A DNA stretch of 6,071 nt. It comes from an uncultured Prevotellaceae bacterium (GTDB taxonomy: Bacteria; Bacteroidota; Bacteroidia; Bacteroidales; Bacteroidaceae). A program made the position numbers and the translations under genes. The notes beneath the pieces are model-generated. The model was not told where the DNA came from. It saw nothing but the letters and a program-made list of their open reading frames with translations, and made no database searches. This document shows, in pieces, positions 1 through 6,071 of this stretch. Every line of letters begins with the position of its first letter. The first letter of the stretch is position 1. The stretch is from positions 1 to 6,071 of the forward strand of contig OMTC01000275.1 of the NCBI GenBank assembly GCA_900313845.1. The letters are read 5' to 3'.

Positions 1-190
1 CTGCAAGTTCCAAAAGGATTGCAGCCGTTGGTGTGTGTTTGGTATGGTAATAATTGATGTCCTCTAAATGGGCGATGGTCTGTCGTTCTTGTAGGACTTA
101 CTAAGATATTTTCAAATATCAATTGAATCAGAAAATCGGATGGAAATCAAAAAAAGTGGGAGTTTTGCAGTGAGTGATTGGAAAAAAGTA
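1..190. other. Leading stretch with no assignable gene
   Basis: All three plus-strand frames entering from the left edge close early: TGA at 55-57, TAA at 66-68 or TGG followed by TAA near 46-48. None gives a recognisable family in so few codons, so I cannot say whether 1-57 is the end of an upstream gene. The one structure I see is an AT-rich inverted repeat at 105-120, with GATATTT and AAATATC arms around a 2-base spacer. It has no T-tract after it and could be an operator-like site or chance. The rest appears to be promoter-upstream DNA for the phosphatase gene. Confidence 0.5.
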
Positions 191-198
191 TAACTTTG
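163..198 (+). promoter_or_regulatory. Bacteroidota-type promoter upstream of the phosphatase gene
   Basis: TAACTTTG at 191-198 matches the Bacteroidota -7 consensus TAnnTTTG exactly. A TTTTG at 163-167 could serve as the -33 element, although the 23-base gap is slightly longer than the usual 19-21. Transcription would begin near 203-206 and give a leader of roughly 190 bases that carries the palindromic element at 258-344 and the 8-bp repeats before the start codon at 399. The -7 match is seen directly; the transcription start is inferred. Confidence 0.6.
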
Positions 199-257
199 CA
201 AGACGATGAGGAAGTTGGCGTTATTGGTCAACAAATTTCCACAAATTGTACACAAAC

Positions 258-344
258 TTTACGAAAACGATAACGAACCTTTAGATTGGCGTAGCCAAAG
301 CTGATATCTGGATGGAATAATAGTATTCGTTTCGTCTTCGTAAA
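258..344. repeat. Short palindromic MITE-like element, copy A
   Basis: An 87-bp unit is bounded by imperfect terminal inverted repeats. The left end is TTTACGAAAACGATAACGAA at 258-277. The right end at 326-344, read in reverse complement, is TTTACGAAGACGAAACGAA, differing by one substitution and one indel. An internal hairpin has arms TTGGC and GCCAA at 286-298. Bases 261-301 match 3287-3327 inside priA at 35 of 41 positions, and both copies then share GGATGG and end in TCTTCGT(T)AAA. It lies between the promoter and start codon of the phosphatase gene and would be transcribed in its leader. No transposase is present, so any mobility would have to be non-autonomous. Confidence 0.7.
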
Positions 345-352
345 AAAATGAG

Positions 353-392
353 AAAACTCAAAAACTTAAAAACTCAGAAACTTAAAAACTTA
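353..392 (+). repeat. Five tandem copies of an 8-bp repeat at the phosphatase start
   Basis: Five consecutive octamers run AAAACTCA, AAAACTTA, AAAACTCA, GAAACTTA, AAAACTTA, followed by AATATT and the ATG at 399. They lie between two in-frame start codons, ATG 348 and ATG 399. Because 8 is not a multiple of 3, any gain or loss of one unit would take ATG 348 out of frame and would also change the leader length before ATG 399. Such a tract is prone to slipped-strand mispairing; whether it varies here is not known. Confidence 0.8.
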
Positions 393-398
393 AATATT

Positions 399-2075
399 AT
401 GAGAAGACTGTTGACAGCAATTGCTTTTATGTGGGTCTGTTGTGCGGGATGGGCACAAACTGCAGTGCAGGACATTCCGGAATTGCAGCGACCTAAATTG
501 GTGGTGGGTTTGGTGGTGGACCAGATGAGATGGGATTACCTCACTCGCTATGCTGACCGCTACTGCGATGGCGGTTTCCGACGGATGATGCGAGAGGGAT
601 GGAACTGTAACCGCACACTCATCAACTATCTGCCTTGTATCACGGCTGTGGGACATACTTCTATCTATACGGGTTCGGTACCTGCTCATACGGGTATTGT
701 TGCCAACACCTTTTTTATAGATGGAAAGAAAACTTATTGCACGGAGGACCGGAGCGTGAAGGCTGTGGGTTCTGTTGATAAGGAAGGTAAGCCAAGTGCT
801 ACTGCAAGGGCAGGATTGGAATCGCCTCGCAATTTGTTGGTGACGACAATGACGGATGAATTGCGCATGGCTACGAATTTCCGTGCGAAGACCGTGGGTG
901 TGGCGCTGAAAGACCGTGCTTCCATTTTGCCTGCTGGTCATTCTGCCACGGGTGCCTACTGGATGGATGAGTATTCCACGAACTTCATCACGAGTACCTA
1001 TTATATGAATGAGTTGCCTAAGTGGGCGAAGAATTTCAATGCGCAGAAACTGGGCGAAAAATATGCGAAAGAGAATCTGGCATTTGCCAACAAGGATATC
1101 AAGGGCGGTCCATGGAAGTTGCTCTACGATGAGAAGACTTACGTGCAGAGTGCTCCTAAGAATCAGAAGTGGGAGAATACTTTCGGCTACGACCTGAAGA
1201 ATTCGCCTTGGGGCATGAAAATTACGTTCGACATGGCAAAGGCTGCCGTGGAGGGGGAGAACTTGGGCAATAACCCTGCCGGTGTGCCTGACTTCCTTGC
1301 TGTGAGCATCTCTTCAACCGATATGGTGGGGCATCGCATCGGTCCTAACTCCATTTGGATTGAGGACATGTATTTGCGACTTGACTTGTATGTGGCAGAC
1401 TTCATGTCGTATCTCGATGAGAAGGTGGGCAAGGGCAATTGGACTCTTTTCCTCTCTGCCGACCATGCCGGTGCACACAATGTGACTTGGAGAAAGGAAC
1501 ATAAGATTCCTGCTGACATTTGGGGCGAGAACCCAATCATTGAGGGACTGAATGCGCATCTTCGTGAGGCTTTCCCTTTGTTGACTGAAAACCCTGTGAT
1601 GAGTCTTACTGCGCAACAGGTGCATTTCACGAACGAGGTGCAAGCACGAGAGGATTATCAGAAGATTTTAGCCGAATCCATCGCATATTTGAAGACTCTT
1701 CCTGAGGTGTCGTATGCTTTCGATTTCGAGGCAATTCCTGATTATGTGCCAGAGCCAGTTCGTACGAATGCCATCAACGGCTATTGTCCTCATCGCAGTG
1801 GACAGATTCAGATTGTGCCGCGCCCTGGGGTGACGGAGGATTTTTCTTCAACGAAGAACATCCAGAGCAAGGATTTCGTGTCGAAGGGAACGAACCACAT
1901 CGCTTGGAGTCCTGACGACTCTCACATTCCACTCATTTTTATGGGTTGGGGAGTGCCTCATGGCTGGGACAACCGTACGCATCATGTGGTGGATATCGCT
2001 GCCACCATCACGGCATTGCTGAATATCCAGCAACCTAATGCCTGCGTGGGAGAAACCATAGAAATGAGAAAATAA
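399..2075 (+). CDS. pafA: PafA-like secreted alkaline phosphatase
   Basis: This is a phosphate monoesterase of the alkaline phosphatase superfamily, expected to release phosphate from organic phosphoesters in the periplasm with two zinc ions. I chose ATG 399 because a standard signal peptide follows (MRRLLTAIAF..., cleavage after GWA before Gln). An in-frame ATG at 348 would add a Lys/Asn/Leu-rich tail made by the 8-bp repeats. Numbered from ATG 348, the predicted residues are D58 in VVDQMRWD, nucleophile T99 in TAVGHTSIYTG, N120, K188 and R190 (KDR), D325 and H329 (DMVGH), D372 and H373 (SADH), and H526 (DSHIP). Most fall 20 positions after their Elizabethkingia PafA counterparts. The Thr nucleophile with Asn and the Lys/Arg pair favours a monoesterase over a nucleotide pyrophosphatase. 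Length is normal for the family and the ORF is intact. The leader carries a palindromic element and the repeat tract. Confidence 0.88.
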   Translation: MRRLLTAIAFMWVCCAGWAQTAVQDIPELQRPKLVVGLVVDQMRWDYLTRYADRYCDGGFRRMMREGWNCNRTLINYLPCITAVGHTSIYTGSVPAHTGIVANTFFIDGKKTYCTEDRSVKAVGSVDKEGKPSATARAGLESPRNLLVTTMTDELRMATNFRAKTVGVALKDRASILPAGHSATGAYWMDEYSTNFITSTYYMNELPKWAKNFNAQKLGEKYAKENLAFANKDIKGGPWKLLYDEKTYVQSAPKNQKWENTFGYDLKNSPWGMKITFDMAKAAVEGENLGNNPAGVPDFLAVSISSTDMVGHRIGPNSIWIEDMYLRLDLYVADFMSYLDEKVGKGNWTLFLSADHAGAHNVTWRKEHKIPADIWGENPIIEGLNAHLREAFPLLTENPVMSLTAQQVHFTNEVQAREDYQKILAESIAYLKTLPEVSYAFDFEAIPDYVPEPVRTNAINGYCPHRSGQIQIVPRPGVTEDFSSTKNIQSKDFVSKGTNHIAWSPDDSHIPLIFMGWGVPHGWDNRTHHVVDIAATITALLNIQQPNACVGETIEMRK

Positions 2076-2088
2076 GGCCCCCCTCCTG

Positions 2089-2120
2089 CTCCCCCGAGGG
2101 GGAGAGAAGCCATCCGGATG
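2089..2120. repeat. GC-rich hairpin and short palindrome after the phosphatase gene
   Basis: CTCCCCC (2089-2095), GA, then GGGGGAG (2098-2104) form a perfect 7-bp stem starting 13 bases after the phosphatase stop. A perfect 10-base palindrome, CATCCGGATG, follows at 2111-2120. No T-tract comes directly after the stem, so this is not a textbook intrinsic terminator. It could be a factor-assisted stop, an mRNA-stabilising end or a dispersed intergenic palindrome. The remaining gap to 2187 is A/T-rich and shows only weak promoter-like TTTG sequences. Confidence 0.5.
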
Positions 2121-2187
2121 GGAAAGCTAAAGCTAATTATTTGAGATAATTTGTGGAAATTTGTTGACTAAAACATAGAACTGAAAG

Positions 2188-2823
2188 ATGAAGAAGTTGG
2201 TTGTTGTGCTGATGATGGCGCTGTTGATGATTTCTCCTGCGAATGCTCAGGTGCGACTGGGTATAAAAGGGGGAATGAACTTGTCGAAGTTAACATTCGA
2301 CAAGGATGTCGTGTCCTCCAATAATCGAGCAGGTTTCTTTGTGGGCCCAATCTTTTATGTGGATTTACCTTTTTTGCCTGGATTTGGTTTTGATTTAGCA
2401 GCCATCTACGACAGAAAGGGAACGACGATGACAGCGGTGATTGACGATCAAAAATACGAGAAGAAGGGATATGTGCAGTTTTTGGACGTTCCCATTGATG
2501 TCAATTATAAGATTTCCTTTTCGAGAGGATTTGCCATTTATGGTAGTACGGGACCTCAGTTCTCGTTTAATCTGAAACAAGACGATTTCAAGACGATTGT
2601 TGACCAGCGTGCTAATTACAAAATCAAGGATTCTAACTTTAGTTGGAATGTGGGCTTTGGCATGGAAATAATCAGGCACTTTCGCTTGGGCTATAATTAC
2701 AATATAGCGCTTGGTGATTGGGCTGAGGTGAAAGAGGATTTGACTGAAACCGTTTATCAGGGACTGAAAAACGATAAGATGAAGGGCAGTTCGCACCAAG
2801 TGTATTTGGTGTATATCTTCTAA
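2188..2823 (+). CDS. Small outer-membrane beta-barrel protein, PorT-like
   Basis: A 211-residue predicted outer-membrane barrel. Residues 1-20 are a clear signal peptide (MKKLVVVLMMALLMISPANA, cleavage before Gln21). The mature start VRLGIKGGMNLSKL is typical of the Bacteroidota PorT-like barrel family (Pfam OMP_b-brl_2). Short alternating hydrophobic strands follow, for example FDLAAIYDRKG, YVQFLDVPIDVNYKI, FAIYGSTGPQFSFNL and FRLGYNYNIALGDW. The chain ends in HQVYLVYIF, with the terminal aromatic residue expected of a barrel. No catalytic motif is visible, so the specific role (transport, adhesion or structure) cannot be given. The leader before the ATG is A-rich without a Shine-Dalgarno sequence, as usual in this phylum. 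It is separated from priA by hairpin repeats and is probably not functionally tied to its neighbours. Confidence 0.85.
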   Translation: MKKLVVVLMMALLMISPANAQVRLGIKGGMNLSKLTFDKDVVSSNNRAGFFVGPIFYVDLPFLPGFGFDLAAIYDRKGTTMTAVIDDQKYEKKGYVQFLDVPIDVNYKISFSRGFAIYGSTGPQFSFNLKQDDFKTIVDQRANYKIKDSNFSWNVGFGMEIIRHFRLGYNYNIALGDWAEVKEDLTETVYQGLKNDKMKGSSHQVYLVYIF

Positions 2824-2930
2824 GAAAAGGCTTCGGCAGAACCGAAGCTTACTGAAAACAAGAAAAAGCTTCGACAGAACCGAGGCTTACTGAAAACAAG
2901 GAAAAGGCTTCGGTAGAACCGAAGCTTACA
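2824..2930. repeat. Three tandem hairpin repeats with 38-39 bp period
   Basis: Three units each hold a 7-bp inverted repeat around a 5-base loop: GCTTCGG/CCGAAGC at 2830-2848, GCTTCGA/CCGAGGC at 2868-2886 and GCTTCGG/CCGAAGC at 2907-2925. The loops are CAGAA, CAGAA and TAGAA. Linkers of 19-20 bases, TTACTGAAAACAAG plus A/G, are also conserved, so the whole unit is duplicated and not just the hairpin. The middle unit has a G-U wobble and a mismatch at the loop-closing pair. On the minus strand each stem is followed by CTTTT or CTTTTT. The array fills most of the 130 bases between the barrel stop and priA and may act as a terminator or mRNA-end structure. Confidence 0.8.
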
Positions 2931-3286
2931 TAAAAGAGAAACGGAAACAATTGATGTCTTTGTTTGCTGATGTCATATTGCCTGTGCCTTTCGAGACTTT
3001 CACCTATGCTGTTCCCAAGGAAATGGAGGGACAGGTGGTGGAAGGGTCGCGAGTGCTGGTGCCATTGGGTAAAACCAAGAGGTACGCGGGTATTGTGCTT
3101 CGGCTGCACGACCAAGAACCGCAGGGAGTACTGATTAAGTCTATCATGGAAGTGTTGAACGCGGAGCCAATTGTGACGCCGAGTCAATTCCGCTTCTGGC
3201 AGTGGATAGCTAACTATTATTTGGCTCCATTGGGCGATGTGTATAAGGCCGCGTTTCCTGGCATCTTGAAGAAAGTAGATAAAAAG

Positions 3287-3384
3287 ACGAAAACGAAGAC
3301 GAACCTTCAGCTCGGCGTTGCCAAAGCGAAAACTTGCCATTCGGATGGGGAATTGCCTTCGATATCGTTATCTTCTTCGTTAAA
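3287..3384. repeat. MITE-like palindromic element, copy B, inside priA
   Basis: Bases 3287-3327 match 261-301 at 35 of 41 positions, including the hairpin core GGCGT(T/A)GCCAAAGC. The right half, GGATGGGGAATTGCC then TTCGATATCGTTATC and CTTCTTCGTTAAA, resembles the right end of copy A. Its left ACGAAAACGAAGACGAA and right TTCTTCGTTAAA ends are roughly inverted, less well conserved than in copy A. It is read through in the priA frame as a Lys/Thr stretch (KKTKTKTN), then LQLGVAKAKTC and a Ser-rich segment (SISLSSSLN). Its limits are approximate because the duplication begins inside its right end. Confidence 0.65.
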
Positions 3385-3460
3385 TCAGTCACAGCAAAAG
3401 GCATACGACTTCGTTATCGTTATCTTCTTCGTTAAATATTTCACAGCAAAAGGCATACGA
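3357..3460 (+). repeat. 52-bp direct tandem duplication in priA
   Basis: Copy 1 is 3357-3408 and copy 2 is 3409-3460. They are directly adjacent and match at 48 of 52 positions. The differences are A3362/T3414 and CAG 3386-3388 versus ATT 3438-3440. Each copy includes the right end of palindromic element B plus priA sequence coding QQKAYD. Since 52 leaves a remainder of 1 on division by 3, the extra copy alone explains the priA frameshift. Deleting copy 1 or copy 2 yields QQKAYDAILETWQSK running into the Walker A region; the two versions differ mainly by Gln or Ile before SQQ. Confidence 0.95.
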
Positions 3461-5045
3461 TGCTATTTTGGAGACGTGGCAGTCCAAGGCCATCACCCTT
3501 CTGCATGGTGTCACCTCTTCGGGAAAGACCGAGATTTACATCCATCTCATCCTCAAGTTCATTAGCGAGGGCAAGCAAGTGCTTTATTTGTTGCCAGAGA
3601 TAGCATTGACTACGCAAATCACTGAACGACTTCGGAAGGTGTTTGGGGATAAGTTAGGTGTGTATCATAGCAAGTTTTCTGACAAAGACCGTGCTGAAGT
3701 GTATCAGCGGCAGTTGTCGGACGAACCCTACGATTTGATTTTGGGTGTGCGCTCCTCAGTTTTTCTTCCTTTTCAGAACTTGGGGCTGGTGATTGTGGAT
3801 GAGGAACACGAAACATCCTACAAGCAACAAGACCCTGCACCACGCTACCATGCCCGCAGTGCGGCGATGATGTTGGCGCAGCAGTGCGGAGCAAAGACGT
3901 TGTTGGGAACGGCTACACCAAGCATCGAAACCTACTATTTGGCACAGCAGGGACGCTATGGCTATGTGACATTGACGCAGCGCTTTGCCGATATGCAGTT
4001 GCCAAAGATTGAGGTGGTTGACATTAAGCGACTGAAATTCCAAAAACGCATGAAAGGGGCGTTTTCACCGAGACTTTTGGAGGAAATAGGTCAGGCGTTG
4101 GAGCGTAAGGAACAGGTGATTTTGTTTCAGAACCGAAGAGGATTCTCCAGCTTTGTGCAGTGCAAGAAATGTGGGTGGGTGCCAAGGTGTCAGCATTGTG
4201 ATGTGAGTCTCACGTACCACAAAAAAACGAACAATCTCACTTGCCACTATTGCGGAAAGGTCTATCCGCTTCCGCCTCAGTGTCCAGAATGTGGAAATCA
4301 AGACTTCGGCAGTATTGGTACAGGAACAGAAAAGATTGAAGAGCAAATCAAGAAATTCTTCCCTGATGCCAGGGTGAGTCGCATGGATTTGGACACGGCA
4401 AAAACACGTGCTGCCTACGAGAAAATTATCGATGAATTCGCCAATTTTGGAAGTGACATCTTGATTGGTACGCAGATGGTGTCGAAGGGTTTGGACTTCG
4501 ATAATGTGAGTGTGGTGGGTATTCTTGATGCTGATACGATGCTGAATATCCCTGATTTCCGTAGTTATGAGCGAAGCTATCACACCTTGGCGCAGGTGGC
4601 AGGTCGAGCAGGAAGAAAGAATCGGGTGGGAAAGGTGATTTTGCAGACTCGTTCCGCAGAATCACCGATTATAGAGTATGTGATGAACAACGACTATGCA
4701 GCGATGTTTCAGGAGCAGAGCGAGGAAAGGAAGCTTTTCCGCTATCCGCCTTATTACAGACTGATATATGTGTATTTGCGGCACAGGGATAACGACTTGT
4801 TACAACATCTTGCCGAAGAAATGGCGAAAGTGCTCAGGCAGACGTTTGGGGAGAGAGTGCTCGGACCCGATAAACCAGTGGTGAGTAGGGTGCAATCGAT
4901 GCATATCCGAAAGATTATCATCAAGATGGAGATGGGTGCTTCGCCGTCGGCCGTGAGGGCAGCACTGATGCGGGCGCAGAACTATATGCAGAGCATTCCT
5001 GTGGCTGCGAATCTGAATGTCTATTATGATGTGGATCCTCAGTAG

Positions 5046-5216
5046 TGCTTTAAATACCTCAGATTATTCATAACAGAGTTCATGCATCTTGAGAGCACTA
5101 GAAATTTAGTAGTTTGGCTCTGGCTGAATGAGAGTTATGACTATTCCCACAGAGCATACGCTGCTACGCTTATTGTTGGCCGTTTCAAAATCTATTGCTG
5201 CAAAATCTCGCATCAT
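5046..5216 (-). pseudogene. Decayed N-terminal remnant of a DnaQ-like 3'-5' exonuclease
   Basis: Read on the minus strand from ATG ATG at 5216-5211, the frame gives MRDFAAIDFETANNKRSSV, then CSVGIVI and LIQPEPNY, before TAA at 5108-5106. This is the start of the Bacteroidota epsilon-type exonuclease family, with the Exo I motif DxE in DFETA. Between GIVI and LIQPEPNY about a dozen residues normally present (a strand of the type VRDGEIVDSFY) are missing. After the stop the original frame resumes as MHELCYE, resembling the family's IHGL segment, then meets TAA and fades into the priA end. The remainder of the expected protein is gone. The start lies directly after the deiminase stop (TGA 5219-5217), an arrangement suggesting former translational coupling. 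Family assignment is from recall; the decay is read directly. The right part of this region (5046-5065) is less certain. Confidence 0.78.
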
Positions 5217-6071
5217 TCATTTACATTTAATGTTCCATGTTATACAATGCAAAGCACCACCTTTAGCTGCAATATCACGCAGCTTTATTTGACGAATTTT
5301 GCAATTGGGGTTAAGAGCCTTGATGTATCTTAGAGCTTGCTTGTCTTCTTCAATTCCAAAAGCTGGTATAACTATGAGATTTCCCACCTGTAAATAGTTG
5401 ATATATGCCCAATTCCATAGTGGTTCTGGATGATGAACATCAAAAAGCATCTCTGTTATCTCAAAGCCATACGATTCCATTATTCTATGCATTTCCGATG
5501 CTTCTTTCGGGTCCACATCTCTATGATTTGACATCAATACTTTGTTTCCCCCACACCAATGAAAGAAACCATCAGAGTGTCCGAAGACATCAGCATCTTC
5601 GTCTTCCGGATTTATGCAATGCCACGGAATAATAATGATTTTGCGTCTTAACTCAGTTTCCAACAGCCTCTTGAATTCTTCATCGTTTTTATCCTTGTTA
5701 TTCTCCGTGAAAACCTTATCAGTCATTACTATATACTCTCCACAGAGGGTCGCATTACCTCCATCTAACTTGACGTTTGTCACGCGATGCCTAATACCCA
5801 TCGATTTGCATACAAATGAAGCGTCTGTGATGGTGGCTCTTCTTTTGGGACTGTCAAATAAATAATCTGGTTTGTAGCGATACAGCAAAAAATCGTTGTC
5901 ATCTATTTGAAGAGGCATGTAATCCCTTGCCCATATGTCATTAGTGTGAGGAATAATGGCCCACTCGACACCCTCTTCTTTGAACAATGCTATCAATCGC
6001 CGGAAGATGTCGGAATATTTCTTCTCTAATTGGTCAGCTAAATAAACCTTATTGCTATCAATGTCTTTTAT
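5217..6071 (-). CDS. Agmatine deiminase / PAD_porph family protein, 5' end outside the window
   Basis: The minus-strand frame is open to the window edge, so the gene is partial; the 284 visible residues are nearly the whole protein. A TTG at 5996 is not the start, because family-like sequence continues upstream of it (VYLADQLEKKYSDIFRRL). The family hydrolyses guanidino groups such as that of agmatine, giving N-carbamoylputrescine and ammonia, or peptidyl-arginine in some members. Numbering from the edge, the expected active-site residues are present: D50 in IWARDYMP, D103 in LDGGN (many relatives have Glu), H165 and D167 in GHSDG, and the nucleophile C276 in GGALHCITWN near the C-terminus. 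No signal peptide can be judged without the N-terminus. Substrate cannot be decided from the sequence. It converges on priA, and its TGA stop abuts the exonuclease remnant. Confidence 0.87.
   Translation of the reverse strand: MKDIDSNKVYLADQLEKKYSDIFRRLIALFKEEGVEWAIIPHTNDIWARDYMPLQIDDNDFLLYRYKPDYLFDSPKRRATITDASFVCKSMGIRHRVTNVKLDGGNATLCGEYIVMTDKVFTENNKDKNDEEFKRLLETELRRKIIIIPWHCINPEDEDADVFGHSDGFFHWCGGNKVLMSNHRDVDPKEASEMHRIMESYGFEITEMLFDVHHPEPLWNWAYINYLQVGNLIVIPAFGIEEDKQALRYIKALNPNCKIRQIKLRDIAAKGGALHCITWNIKCK

Larger units (their letters stand above)
2954..5045 (+). pseudogene. priA: PriA replication-restart helicase, frameshifted by a 52-bp tandem duplication
   Basis: PriA is the 3'-5' DNA helicase that recognises stalled forks and reloads the replicative helicase. 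The first part (ATG 2954) holds the N-terminal DNA-binding domain (FADVILPVPFETFTYAVP, later YYLAPLGDVYKAAFPG) and would stop at 3565 as a 203-residue product. The rest lies in the +1 frame and has no ATG start near the junction, only a TTG at 3468. Removing one 52-bp copy gives a single 679-residue frame. In that numbering it has Walker A GVTSSGKT 168-175, DEEH 265-268, eight zinc-binding Cys (386, 389, 395, 398, 413, 416, 426, 429), GTQMVSKGLDF and QVAGRAGR 530-537. The helicase half is otherwise well conserved with no further lesions. The reconstructed protein is short: no winged-helix domain is visible between the N-terminal domain and Walker A. It may be a true mutation, a reversible duplication or an assembly artefact. 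Confidence 0.88.

Noticed and set aside
206..304. A 32-codon ORF beginning just after the promoter box (MRKLALLVNKFPQIVHKLYE...)
   Set aside because: Its second half lies within the palindromic element, it has no recognisable family, and its ATG is so near the predicted transcription start that it would be leaderless. Chance is the simpler explanation.
2824..2930. CRISPR array
   Set aside because: Three palindromic units have near-identical linkers in place of unique spacers, the units are too short, and no cas gene is present.
3386..3470. Programmed +1 ribosomal frameshift in priA
   Set aside because: The frame change is fully explained by the 52-bp duplication, and I see no known shift site with a stimulatory structure.
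3468..5045. The helicase half of priA as an independent gene starting at TTG 3468
   Set aside because: The frame is open upstream to 3384 and encodes conserved PriA sequence (QQKAYDAILETW), there is no ATG or promoter at this point, and the first half lies immediately upstream. A duplication-caused frameshift explains it fully.
5082..5333. Plus-strand 83-residue ORF across the deiminase end
   Set aside because: It overlaps the well-supported deiminase C-terminus and the exonuclease remnant on the opposite strand, and has no family-like features.

Overview
The window looks like chromosome from a Bacteroidota bacterium, most likely a Prevotella/Segatella-type member of the Bacteroidales. This rests on a TAnnTTTG promoter box, A-rich leaders without Shine-Dalgarno sequences, a PafA-type alkaline phosphatase, a PorT-like outer-membrane barrel and a Bacteroidales-style PriA. 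No database search was possible, so the lineage call is from recognition only.

Layout. Positions 1-398 hold no confident gene. They contain a promoter box near 191, a short palindromic element with terminal inverted repeats (258-344), and a five-copy 8-bp tandem repeat running into the start of the next gene. At 399-2075 (+) is a secreted PafA-like phosphatase with all catalytic residues. After a GC-rich hairpin, 2188-2823 (+) encodes a small outer-membrane beta-barrel protein. Three tandem hairpin repeats fill 2824-2930. PriA, the replication-restart helicase, follows at 2954-5045 (+) but is split between two frames. On the minus strand, 5217-6071 is an agmatine-deiminase-family gene cut by the window edge. 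Directly downstream of it, in the gap before the priA end, lies the decayed start of a DnaQ-like exonuclease gene.

The main story is priA. A 52-bp tandem duplication (3357-3408 and 3409-3460) shifts the frame by +1, and removing either copy restores one 679-residue frame. The duplication covers the right end of a second copy of the palindromic element found upstream of the phosphatase gene. That copy sits in frame in the linker between the PriA N-terminal domain and helicase core, where the winged-helix domain would be expected and is not visible. A small mobile or palindromic element therefore appears to have entered both an intergenic region and a coding sequence.

The genes do not form an obvious single pathway. 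The phosphatase and barrel are cell-envelope proteins, PriA acts in replication restart, and the deiminase acts on guanidino compounds. The deiminase and exonuclease remnant were probably once a translationally coupled pair.
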